Notes under the pieces: model-generated
Database searches by the model: none
What the model was told of the DNA's origin: nothing
The model's input: only the letters and a program-made list of their open reading frames with translations
Source of the DNA: Bacteriovoracaceae bacterium
GTDB taxonomy: Bacteria; Bdellovibrionota; Bacteriovoracia; Bacteriovoracales; Bacteriovoracaceae
Length of the DNA stretch: 16,019 nt
Reading direction: 5' to 3'
Assembly (NCBI GenBank): GCA_947440875.1
Contig: CANETG010000034.1
Location: 1 to 16,019 of the forward strand
In this document: positions 6,442-13,987 of the stretch, piece after piece
How the letters are laid out: the number at the start of each line of letters is the position of its first letter
Numbering within the stretch: position 1 is the stretch's first letter
Translations under genes and position numbers: made by a program

Positions 6442-7358
6442 AGGTTTCTTCCCATCTCCTCTTCTTCTCTCTGTGAACATCTGAACTCAAAAGAAATCAT
6501 CACAATATTGCCCTTCATACTCTCCACATTCATGCTCCAGGGAGATGAATCCGGAAAACTTTTGAGGGCGTTATCGATCGCTTCAATCCAGTCCGCAACA
6601 GGACGCGATTTATAGACCCGTGATTTCGTCTCAACCCGAGGAAACAACAAATTCTTCAACACAGGTACGCAGGAACGGCAACCTGTTCCCGCCTTCGTCT
6701 CCAGCGACAGACCCTCTAGCGTGGGGCCCTTCGTCGAATTCCGATAAGCGACAATCTCCTGCTCTTTCACGCTGAAACAGCGACAAATGAGCGGACTTTC
6801 GATCTTCGTAGCAGGTTTGGTTTCAGATACCACTCGCAGGCGTTCTTTCAGGAGGGGAACGCATGTTCGGCACCCCATCCCCGCTTTAGTTTCCTTCGAG
6901 AGATTCTCAAACGAAGTATCTTGCGCCGAACTCAGAAAAGATTCAAGGCTACTTTCTCTCACGCCGAAGCACCGACAGAGGAGGAGGCTTTCTTCTTTAT
7001 AAAGAAACTCCCGCCCGCGGTAGAGATCAAGGGCCGCGTGGAGAAGCTCCACCGGAGGGAAAAAAACTGTGTCTTCCCGTTCGAGTTTCATGTCCCAGAA
7101 GAACTGATCCTTATTCCAAATAAGTTCCCAGTGAGAAAGATCAACGAAGCGGGCCTCAGAGAGCGGCATATTGATCAGGAGCTCACACAGCGATGACATC
7201 CACACATCGGGCGGGCCTTCATAGGTCGCGGCCGTAATGACGTCGCGAGAATCAAAACGAAGATGAAGAGTCGTCCCCTCATGGGTGACTTGAACTTGAG
7301 AGTCAAATAAGGATTGGTTGTGAGGAGCGGAAGCGAGAAGCTTCTTAAATTCTATCAT
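6372..7358 (-). CDS. NifU-like protein with degenerate scaffold domain and two BFD-type [2Fe-2S] domains
   Basis: Two tandem bacterioferritin-associated-ferredoxin (BFD) domains are clear: C128-x-C130 with C163-xx-C166, and C192-x-C194 with C227-xx-C230, each ending KAGxGCRxC. Each should hold a [2Fe-2S] cluster. The order resembles NifU: residues 1-115 resemble IscU/NifU-N (RDVITAATYEGPP 38-50 for the usual ITDARFKGFGC; LLHAALDLYRG 105-115 just before the first BFD, as in NifU). The scaffold cysteines are lost, however: GPP replaces GC and PPVELL replaces the HCS segment. The C-terminal ~75 residues could be an eroded Nfu-like domain (single C294, no CxxC). The start at 7358 (328 residues) lies inside the end of map, overlapping it by 14 bp, with GGAA upstream. 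I infer a role in electron transfer or Fe-S delivery rather than cluster assembly. A longer in-frame start at 7481 is judged unlikely because its extra 41 residues are unlike the family. Confidence 0.8.
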   Translation of the reverse strand: MIEFKKLLASAPHNQSLFDSQVQVTHEGTTLHLRFDSRDVITAATYEGPPDVWMSSLCELLINMPLSEARFVDLSHWELIWNKDQFFWDMKLEREDTVFFPPVELLHAALDLYRGREFLYKEESLLLCRCFGVRESSLESFLSSAQDTSFENLSKETKAGMGCRTCVPLLKERLRVVSETKPATKIESPLICRCFSVKEQEIVAYRNSTKGPTLEGLSLETKAGTGCRSCVPVLKNLLFPRVETKSRVYKSRPVADWIEAIDNALKSFPDSSPWSMNVESMKGNIVMISFEFRCSQREEEEMGRNLQGFLAGATDSDLAFFLRRALQR

Positions 7359-8130
7359 CTTCCGGATTCCATTCTTCGGGTGCAAAGGTCGTAAGAATTT
7401 CGTGTCCTGATTCAGTGATGAGAATGGTGTGTTCAAACTGCGCCGACCAAGATTTGTCTTTCGTGATGACTGTCCAGCCATCGTTTAAAACTTTACTGTG
7501 TCTTTTTCCGATGTTGATCATGGGCTCAATCGTAAAAGTCATCCCGGGTCTCATCTCGACACCAGTGCCTTTTTTTCCAAAGTGAGTGATCTGAGGATCT
7601 TCGTGGAACTGACGACCAATGCCGTGGCCGCAGTACTCATGGACAACCGAGTAACCATTGTCATGCGCCATCTCTTCGATCACTGCGCCGATATCACCAA
7701 TGTGTGCACCCGGCTTACAAACAGAAATACCAGCGAGCATGCAATCGTAAGTGACTTCCACGAGTTTTTTATATTCTGGTTTCACGTCTCCAACGAAGAA
7801 GGTGCGATTGGTGTCACCGTGAAATCCTTTCCACAAAGTCGTGACATCTAAATTGATGATGTCACCCTCGAGAAGAAATTCGTTAGGAGAGGGAATACCA
7901 TGGCAGATCACTTCATTTCTTGAAGTGCAGAGAGATTTGGTAAAACCATGATAGCCCAGTGTCGCGGGAATCCCGCCACGATTAATCGTGTATTGGTGAC
8001 ACATGGTATTAATTTCTTCTGTACTCATTCCGACGCGAAGATTTTTTCCTAGAAAATGCAGCGTTTTCGCCGCCATCTTACAGGACTCCTTCATCACTTC
8101 AATTTCACGCGCAGATTTTATAGAGATCAT
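7345..8130 (-). CDS. map: Methionine aminopeptidase, type I
   Basis: This enzyme removes the initiator methionine from new proteins. The 261-residue form starting at the ATG at 8130 begins ISIKSAREIEVMK, matching the usual bacterial start, and carries all five metal ligands: D95, D106, H169, E202 and E233. H78 in ICHGIP and H176 in FHEDP are the expected substrate-site histidines. An in-frame ATG at 8157 would add nine residues; neither start has a strong ribosome site (GGA nine bases before 8130), so the start is chosen by homology. The gene diverges from the dehydrogenase gene across a gap of only 21-48 bp, and its 3' end overlaps the NifU-like gene, which is probably expressed with it. Confidence 0.93.
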   Translation of the reverse strand: MISIKSAREIEVMKESCKMAAKTLHFLGKNLRVGMSTEEINTMCHQYTINRGGIPATLGYHGFTKSLCTSRNEVICHGIPSPNEFLLEGDIINLDVTTLWKGFHGDTNRTFFVGDVKPEYKKLVEVTYDCMLAGISVCKPGAHIGDIGAVIEEMAHDNGYSVVHEYCGHGIGRQFHEDPQITHFGKKGTGVEMRPGMTFTIEPMINIGKRHSKVLNDGWTVITKDKSWSAQFEHTILITESGHEILTTFAPEEWNPEDDRI

Positions 8131-8178
8131 GGTGTGTCCGTTATACACATTTGTCATAAGATACGCTAGTTTTGATGG

Positions 8179-9144
8179 ATGGAATCGACCCTCGTTCTCC
8201 GAACAAATATCTCACCCTATCAAGCCAAAGATTTTATCTTCCGAGAGAAAGAAGCCTTGGAAAAAATTCCAGGAATCAAGTACCTCACCCAATCGACGGC
8301 GAAGGTTAAACCCAAGATTTTAATTACGAATACGCACACAAAACTTGGCGAGTTTTATTCGGAAATCCTTGAGGGAACCGAGCTCATCATTCATCCGAAT
8401 TCCGGTCACGATCACTTCGCTCAAGATATGCATTTATGGAAGGACATCCCCGTAGTCGTGGGCAATCAAGTTCGCGCTCAGGCGGTGGCCGAGTACTGCC
8501 TTCGTTGTTTATTTGAAGGAGTCGTGGATTTCCCGCAACATCTCGAATGGGACCGAGAAAGAAAATGGAATCGTCCCATCATCGCTGAACTTCCCGTTTG
8601 GGTCTTTGGTTACGGCCACATCGGAAAAATTCTTGCGCAAACTCTTCATGCCCTGGGTGCAGAGGTTACGGTGGTTGACCCCTACATCACCGAGTGTCCG
8701 TATCGATGGATCAAAACTTGGCAGGAAGGAAAACTGAAATCGGCCAGAGTCGTGATGCTTGCCATGGGTCTCAATAAAACTTCTCAGCAAATGCTTGATT
8801 ACCGCTTTTTTGAAAACGTTCATCCGGAACTTGTTCTCATTAACCCAGCTCGTGGGAAACTCATCGAAGAAAATGCTTTAAGAGATTTCCTTCCGGCAAA
8901 TCCCAAGTCCTGTGCCTTCCTTGATACTTTTGACAAAGAACCCTTCGGGCCTGAATGGCATCACGTTCCTCAAGTCTGGAAAACAAGTCACATCGCAGGT
9001 GTCGATACGAGACTTGATGATCGGATCATCGATTTTGAAGTTCGTATGCTGAGTGATTGGTTGGTCCTTGGGAAGAAAGGCTTCGTCAAAAAACACATGG
9101 GGGATATTCTTCAGTACAAGTTTAAGGACGGCATCCTGATATGA
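8179..9144 (+). CDS. D-isomer-specific 2-hydroxyacid dehydrogenase family protein
   Basis: The family reversibly reduces 2-keto acids to D-2-hydroxyacids with NAD(P)H. The 321-residue protein has the dinucleotide loop GYGHIG (144-149), an acidic residue at the end of the second strand (VVDPY, D167), and the catalytic trio R225 (NPARGKL), E254 (FDKEPF) and H271 (TSHIAG). The expected PLxxxT segment is altered to MGLNKTSQQML (196-206), and the N-terminal substrate domain is unusual, so the substrate cannot be named. No Shine-Dalgarno sequence is visible before the ATG, and the gap to divergent map is very short. Its stop overlaps the next start by four bases (ATGA), indicating an operon with the arginase-family gene and aat. 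Glyoxylate/hydroxypyruvate reductase, phosphoglycerate dehydrogenase and lactate dehydrogenase are alternatives. Confidence 0.82.
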   Translation: MESTLVLRTNISPYQAKDFIFREKEALEKIPGIKYLTQSTAKVKPKILITNTHTKLGEFYSEILEGTELIIHPNSGHDHFAQDMHLWKDIPVVVGNQVRAQAVAEYCLRCLFEGVVDFPQHLEWDRERKWNRPIIAELPVWVFGYGHIGKILAQTLHALGAEVTVVDPYITECPYRWIKTWQEGKLKSARVVMLAMGLNKTSQQMLDYRFFENVHPELVLINPARGKLIEENALRDFLPANPKSCAFLDTFDKEPFGPEWHHVPQVWKTSHIAGVDTRLDDRIIDFEVRMLSDWLVLGKKGFVKKHMGDILQYKFKDGILI

Positions 9145-10211
9145 ATAAACTGAAGCTTCTTCTGACTCTCCCGGGAAACGGCGTCCATACGATTCATACA
9201 GCAAAAGAAAAAAAAGAGCGCCTGCGTGAAGCCATTTATGGAACAGCTGATGTTAAACGTGCGCTTAAAATTTGGGAAAAAAAATTAGACTCTCTCCCCA
9301 CTGACAAACCGATGATCCTTGGAATTCCCTCTGACAATGGTGGTGGAATCCAGCGCGGGGCCAACTGGGGACCGCTGGTTATTCGCGGCCAGATCCTTCA
9401 AGAAAAAGACCGCTTCACTGATCTCGGCGATGTGAGAGTCATCCCACATCTCCTTCATGATAAATATTTAAACGAAAAAACGATCCGTGAATGCCGGAAA
9501 GCACTCTACGGTAAAGTCGTTAAGCTTCCCGTATCTCCTCTCTCCATCGCGGAAGAAGCAGTGAGAGAAATTTATAAAAAAAAACCGACGGCGAAAATCC
9601 TTGGGTTCGGTGGAGATCACTCAACGAGCTATCCACTCGTCAAAGAATGGTTATTATCTCGGAAGGATAAAAAGAAGGCCGGCATTCTCCATTTCGACGC
9701 TCACACCGATCTTTTGGTTGATCGTTTAGGAATTGATCTCTGTTTCGGTACCTGGACATATCAGATTCTTGAATTCTTAAAATCGCGCGATCATATCCTT
9801 CAGATCGGAATTCGCTCGTCTGGTAAAACCAAAGCTCACTGGAAGAAGAACGTCGGAATTGAGCAAATCTGGGCATCCGAAGTGAAGAAAAACGGAGTCG
9901 AAAAAACACTGACAAAAATTGTGAAGTATTTTAAAAAACTTGGCGTGGAAGAAATTTACATAAGTTTTGATATCGACGCCCTTGATGAAAAATACGCGGC
10001 CGCAACCGGGACCCCGGAAAAAGAAGGTCTCCTCCCCCCGGAGTGTGCTGCCATCATCCGACTTCTCGCCCGTGAATTTAAAATCACCGGAGCTGATCTC
10101 ATGGAGGTCGCGCCTTTTGTTCTCCCTGAAGGTGTCGAGCAGAGGGATCAAAAAAGCTCCCTCACTGTCGCCGGAGACATTGCGCGTCTTCTCCTTGATG
10201 TTCTGAAATAA
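9141..10211 (+). CDS. Atypical arginase/agmatinase-family protein
   Basis: This is the second ureohydrolase-family gene in the window. The 356-residue product retains all six Mn ligands: H160 (GGDHS), D186, H188 and D190 (DAHTD), and D277 and D279 (SFDIDALDE). GTPEKEG (290-296) sits at the substrate loop. Two differences stand out. The catalytic loop that carries His in arginases and agmatinases (HGT or SHAS) reads CFGTW (201-205), with Phe202 in place of the His. There is also an N-terminal extension of ~55 residues with a basic helix. The family acts on guanidino compounds (arginine, agmatine, guanidinobutyrate, formiminoglutamate), and the substrate here is unknown. The start overlaps the dehydrogenase gene by ATGA, and the stop shares a base with the aat start (TAATG). 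Family membership is sure, enzyme activity uncertain. Confidence 0.8.
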   Translation: MNKLKLLLTLPGNGVHTIHTAKEKKERLREAIYGTADVKRALKIWEKKLDSLPTDKPMILGIPSDNGGGIQRGANWGPLVIRGQILQEKDRFTDLGDVRVIPHLLHDKYLNEKTIRECRKALYGKVVKLPVSPLSIAEEAVREIYKKKPTAKILGFGGDHSTSYPLVKEWLLSRKDKKKAGILHFDAHTDLLVDRLGIDLCFGTWTYQILEFLKSRDHILQIGIRSSGKTKAHWKKNVGIEQIWASEVKKNGVEKTLTKIVKYFKKLGVEEIYISFDIDALDEKYAAATGTPEKEGLLPPECAAIIRLLAREFKITGADLMEVAPFVLPEGVEQRDQKSSLTVAGDIARLLLDVLK

Positions 10212-10876
10212 TGAAGCGCTCGATTACTTTCCCTCCGATTGAAGAAGCAACTGAAGACGGTCTTGTTGCCGTTGGGGGAGACCTTGAAACCGATACTTTA
10301 ATGGCGGCTTACCGGCAGGGCATTTTTCCATGGCCAGTCTCTATTGAGCTTCCTCTTGCTTGGTTCTCCCCGGACCCGCGTGGAGTTCTTTTCTTAGAAG
10401 AAATTCATCTCCCCAAGTCCTTTGAAAAGTTTCTGAAAAGAAATCCCTTCCGCGTGACCTTTAATCAGAAGATGCGTGAAGTGATCTTTGAATGCGCTCG
10501 CATTCCGCGCAAAGATCAGCCAGGAACGTGGATCACTCCCGACATCATCAAAGGTTACGAAAAGCTTTTCCAAGAAGACCTTGCCTATTCTGTTGAGGTT
10601 TGGGTTGGGGACAAGCTCGTCGGTGGACTCTACGGAGTCATCATGGGCGAATACTGCTCTGGAGAATCCATGTTCATGAAAGAAAACAACGCTAGCAAAG
10701 TTGCTCTTTGGTCGCTGCTCATGCTTTTAAAATCAAAGGGAATTAAGTTCCTTGATACTCAGATGGTGACGAATGTTGTGGAAACATTTGGCGGGAAATA
10801 CATCCCGAGAATCGAGTTCCTTGAGATGATCAATAAACTCAATTGGGATAAACCGAAAAAAGAAATCTTTGATTAA
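10211..10876 (+). CDS. aat: Leucyl/phenylalanyl-tRNA-protein transferase
   Basis: Aat attaches Leu or Phe from aminoacyl-tRNA to the N-terminus of proteins that begin with Lys or Arg, marking them for ClpS/ClpAP degradation. The 221-residue protein has the full motif series: FPP near the start, GGDL (22-25), GIFPW (37-41), WFSPDPRG (51-58), GGLYGV (138-143), GESMF (151-155), ASKVAL (161-166) and LDTQ (181-184). Length is typical. It starts within the stop of the previous gene (TAATG) without its own clear ribosome site, so it is probably translated by coupling. Its stop TAA lies in a TTAA shared with the stop of the convergent desaturase gene. No clpS or clpA lies nearby. Confidence 0.93.
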   Translation: MKRSITFPPIEEATEDGLVAVGGDLETDTLMAAYRQGIFPWPVSIELPLAWFSPDPRGVLFLEEIHLPKSFEKFLKRNPFRVTFNQKMREVIFECARIPRKDQPGTWITPDIIKGYEKLFQEDLAYSVEVWVGDKLVGGLYGVIMGEYCSGESMFMKENNASKVALWSLLMLLKSKGIKFLDTQMVTNVVETFGGKYIPRIEFLEMINKLNWDKPKKEIFD

Positions 10877-11949
10877 ACGTAGGAGAGCTTAAGTCTCTGA
10901 TTGGCGCGGTAAGTCCGCTCGACTTCTTCCATAAACTCACGAACCGCTTTGTCGAGCTTCACTTTTTCCCCACCACAATAAGCTTCGATGCGAGCTTTCA
11001 GGTCAGAGTAATTCGTGTTCATCTCTTGGGCCAGTTCTTCACAACGCTTTTTAAATCGGTAATCGTGCTCGATGAGCTCGGAGACTTTCTGCGAAAGTTC
11101 CTGCTTCAGAGTCTTCGGAGTGTAGGCGTTTTTCACCTGAGCGAGCTTCATCCAATGGAGAATCTTGATATAAAAATAGCCCACATCAAACTCGTACCAA
11201 CGATGACGGAATGAACACGACTTCATGTGAGCATGGTGATTGTTGTGATCCATCTCTCCGCAAGTAAGAAAGTTGAGCGGAAGAATGTAACCGATGTTCC
11301 GGCTATTGTCGGAAGTCACATGATTTCTATAACCCCACCAGTGTGCAATGGCGTTGACACCACCAACGGCAAAAATCGGAGAAACGAGAAAATTGAGGAT
11401 CGCCACCGCGGAACCCCACTTCGGTCCAAAAAGTACCATCGAAAGAAGAGTCATGATATAAGGACCAGTGAACGAATGATTGTGGATATACTTCTCCAAA
11501 GCATTGGTCTTGATTGTCTTTTGGATTTTTTGAACCTCAGGAAGTGACTTCCCTTTTGTGTAATCGAAGACACCCAGGAAAAGCGCGTGAATGAGGCCCT
11601 TGTGAAGTGGGCTGTGAGGATCTTTTTCTTGATCGGAGTGAGCGTGGTGATAGACGTGAACCGCAACCCAATCAACTTTTGACATCGAAGTCACGAACCA
11701 AAGCCATACCTGCATGGGCATATCAATCCAAGGATTAAGAACCACGCCTTTATGTGTGTGGTACCGATGAAATGACAAACTCATTGCCGTGATAGTGACG
11801 TGAGTCATAAGGAAAAGATAAATGGAAAGAATAATCACCGGATGAGTCGAAATGAAATCGCCGTAAAATCCTGAGAGTCCGATGGTGTGGGAAAGTGTGA
11901 TCCAAAGAGCAGCAAATGAGACAGCAAAAAAACTAACGAGCTTAATCAT
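10873..11949 (-). CDS. Membrane fatty acid desaturase (delta-9 type)
   Basis: Membrane desaturases insert a double bond into acyl chains (acyl-CoA or phospholipid) using O2, a di-iron centre and an external electron donor. The 358-residue protein has the three histidine boxes: HRYHTH (61-66), HVYHHAH (98-104) and HNNHHAH (235-241), plus the supporting NH at 209-210. Four hydrophobic segments fall near residues 3-20, 36-55, 75-95 and 160-205. The C-terminal ~75 residues are highly charged and helical, beyond the usual end of the family. AAGGA precedes the ATG at good spacing. It is the last gene of the five-gene operon, 17 bases after the ferredoxin gene, which makes that ferredoxin a candidate electron donor (inference). 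Its stop shares TTAA with aat. Substrate and regiospecificity are not determined by the sequence. Confidence 0.88.
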   Translation of the reverse strand: MIKLVSFFAVSFAALWITLSHTIGLSGFYGDFISTHPVIILSIYLFLMTHVTITAMSLSFHRYHTHKGVVLNPWIDMPMQVWLWFVTSMSKVDWVAVHVYHHAHSDQEKDPHSPLHKGLIHALFLGVFDYTKGKSLPEVQKIQKTIKTNALEKYIHNHSFTGPYIMTLLSMVLFGPKWGSAVAILNFLVSPIFAVGGVNAIAHWWGYRNHVTSDNSRNIGYILPLNFLTCGEMDHNNHHAHMKSCSFRHRWYEFDVGYFYIKILHWMKLAQVKNAYTPKTLKQELSQKVSELIEHDYRFKKRCEELAQEMNTNYSDLKARIEAYCGGEKVKLDKAVREFMEEVERTYRANQRLKLSYV

Positions 11950-11966
11950 GCATCATCCTTAAAATT

Positions 11967-12344
11967 CTAAGACCGCTGTGTCCGATTGTACTCGTGAGTG
12001 ACTTCAAGGAGTCCTTCCGGAGCAAGCTCGACGCAAAGGCCGCAGGTAATGCAGCCACGATCATCAATCAAGAAGTCATTTTCTGTGATCGTAATCGCTT
12101 GGGTCGGACACATCGTCTCACAAAGTTTTGCGTCTTGCCAGCTATGCAATAGTTCAACATCACCAGAAAACCGGGGTTTGCGCTTGAGACGAGGGGAATA
12201 AAAATAAAGTTTATCGGGTGAAAAACTTTTGTGGAGGTCAAACAGACGGAAGAGCCTTTCCCCACGGAGCTTCTTCATCTGATAAGAATTCCACCATCGG
12301 CGCACGATCGGAAGATCGTTATAAAATTTTCGGTCAAGAATCAT
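11967..12344 (-). CDS. NuoI/HycF-like ferredoxin subunit with one complete [4Fe-4S] ligand set
   Basis: In complex I and group 4 hydrogenases this subunit carries two [4Fe-4S] clusters in a CxxCxxCxxxCP pair. Here (125 residues) the first motif keeps only its last part, C75-xxx-C79-P80. The second keeps C98-xx-C101-xx-C104, but its fourth Cys is Ala (A108-P109). By the crossed ligand rule one cluster (C98, C101, C104, C79) is complete and the other is lost. The sequence before the first motif (RFSGDVEL, 58-65) matches the segment preceding the clusters in NuoI/HyfH proteins. The first ~55 residues are basic and may be amphipathic or an interaction region. AGGGA precedes the ATG. It lies 8 bp after the NuoCD-like gene and 17 bp before the desaturase. 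It is probably an electron carrier in this module. Confidence 0.78.
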   Translation of the reverse strand: MILDRKFYNDLPIVRRWWNSYQMKKLRGERLFRLFDLHKSFSPDKLYFYSPRLKRKPRFSGDVELLHSWQDAKLCETMCPTQAITITENDFLIDDRGCITCGLCVELAPEGLLEVTHEYNRTQRS

Positions 12345-12352
12345 ATTTTTCC

Positions 12353-13987
12353 CTAGCGGTCAATTTCACTTCGACGAAGTCCGAGACTCGCTATCGACGC
12401 TTTTAGTTCATTTTCTTTTAGACCAAGAGTGAGCGAGGGAAGAGCTTGCGCCAATATGAGGCTTGGAGTCTTCACACGCGCCCTCTCAAGCTTCCAGCCA
12501 GGCCCAGCGAGAACGGAGAAACCACCTTCGCCATTAGGAGTCTCGATACTCGAGGAGTGCCATCTATGCTCCGGCGTAAGGGTTCCCATTTTCTTTAGCA
12601 CTTCAGAGGTTGTGCCATCAAAAGTTTCACAGACTGTCGCGCCCAAAGGAAGATTATCAATCACCTGAGTGATGATGCGAAAACTTTGAAAAATTTCTTC
12701 TAAGCGAATGAGATAACGGTCGTATGCCTTACCGTAAATGCCTACGGGTATATCGAAATCGATTTCATGATAAAAATAAAACGGCTGAGACTTTCTTAAG
12801 TCAAAATTAACCCCGGCCGCTCGCATAGCAGGCCCACCCACACCCCAATGAAGAATCGTCTGAGCTGAAACACCCTCGCCGCCAAGAGATTCGCGAAATT
12901 TTTTTTGCGAAAAAAGTGTGTTGTTAATCAGAGGTAAGGTTTTAAGCAGGATTCCTGCGACCGCCTGATACTCAACGATCCATCCATGCGGCAGATCTTC
13001 CCTTACTCCTCCGAGTCTTGCGACCCCGAGGCCTTGTCGTTGACCGCAGTATTTCTCAAATAATTCGAAAACTTTTTCGCGCGCATCGAGGAAAAGACGG
13101 TGTTCGTTTTTATTTAAGGCATAACAAATTTCGTGAAGAACAGTGAGGTGCTCAGCTATTCGAGAAAGCTCAAGCATGATGATCCGGATGGCTTGTGATC
13201 TTTCCGGAAGTCTAACTCCCATCATTTCCTCGAGAGTCTTTACCCATGCAATCGTGTAGTGAGGAGAGGCTCCTTCATGGATGCGCTGGACGTAATGAAG
13301 GACCTGCATCCAGTTCATCGATTCGATTTTTTTTTCCAGACCCTGATGATGATAACCAACATCAACTTTACTCGTGACGACACGCTGAGGATCAAAACAA
13401 ACGATCCATTCAAAGTTCCCCATGGTTTCGGCAGAGACCATCGAGAATCTTTTCCATTCCCAAGATTCTTCGGGAAAGGGACTTTCTGATTTATTGGGAT
13501 TAATTCTAATAGGCGGAAGCGTATTTTCCTGATGCAGGGGCCAGCCCCGAAGTACGGAGTCTTTTCTCAAAGGATAATTAGTCTGTCCCTCTGAAAGGAG
13601 GAGCGCGGGGAGTTGCTTATTGAAACGGATGTGAAACATTTCTGACTGTTCACGCTCGAGCCAACCGGCGTGAGAATAGAATTTCACCACACTCGGCACG
13701 ACCTCACTCTCATGAAATCGAAGATGAAGATTGAGCCGCTGATGAGTGCCCATGTTCAGGAGGTGGTAAACCAATTCAAAACGATGAGGCCGTTTATCTC
13801 CGTGATCAACGCCAGTGATATCGAGAAGCACGACGTAACCCAAGTCATCGCTCAGAATTTCAATCCAGCGTAAGAGATCTTTGGGACACAGATCAATGTG
13901 GTGTTGTCCCAAGGATTCACTATAAATAGTTTTCCCAGCCTCGCTCAAGATGTTGCGCGCCTTTTCAAATTCTTTCCAGCTAAACAT
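12353..13987 (-). CDS. NuoC-NuoD-like fusion (complex I 30/49 kDa, hydrogenase-related, no Ni ligands)
   Basis: Residues ~1-150 correspond to NuoC/HycE-N (WLEREQSEMFHI, 109-120, for the family ExxxxDMFGI). Residues ~180-544 correspond to NuoD or a group 4 hydrogenase large subunit (VDVGYHHQGLEKKIE 208-222; PERSQAIRIIMLELSRIAEHL 261-281; EIDR at the end). The Ni-binding cysteines are absent: RIHEGAS (235-241) stands where hydrogenases have RVCGICS, and no C-terminal CxxC remains, so it is not a working NiFe hydrogenase. Compared with NuoD, the N-terminal Q-site segment HPSTHG reads SAETMG (185-190), losing the quinone-binding His, while the DY tyrosine position appears kept (Y232). GGAG lies five bases before the ATG. 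The gene overlaps the upstream NuoB-like gene by 8 bp. An Ehr-type (energy-converting-hydrogenase-related) or complex-I-derived subunit fits best. Confidence 0.82.
   Translation of the reverse strand: MFSWKEFEKARNILSEAGKTIYSESLGQHHIDLCPKDLLRWIEILSDDLGYVVLLDITGVDHGDKRPHRFELVYHLLNMGTHQRLNLHLRFHESEVVPSVVKFYSHAGWLEREQSEMFHIRFNKQLPALLLSEGQTNYPLRKDSVLRGWPLHQENTLPPIRINPNKSESPFPEESWEWKRFSMVSAETMGNFEWIVCFDPQRVVTSKVDVGYHHQGLEKKIESMNWMQVLHYVQRIHEGASPHYTIAWVKTLEEMMGVRLPERSQAIRIIMLELSRIAEHLTVLHEICYALNKNEHRLFLDAREKVFELFEKYCGQRQGLGVARLGGVREDLPHGWIVEYQAVAGILLKTLPLINNTLFSQKKFRESLGGEGVSAQTILHWGVGGPAMRAAGVNFDLRKSQPFYFYHEIDFDIPVGIYGKAYDRYLIRLEEIFQSFRIITQVIDNLPLGATVCETFDGTTSEVLKKMGTLTPEHRWHSSSIETPNGEGGFSVLAGPGWKLERARVKTPSLILAQALPSLTLGLKENELKASIASLGLRRSEIDR

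Noticed and set aside
12353..13987. NiFe-hydrogenase large subunit reading (HycE/HyfG)
   Set aside because: Both Ni-binding CxxC motifs are absent and no hydrogenase maturation gene is nearby, so hydrogenase activity is not supported.
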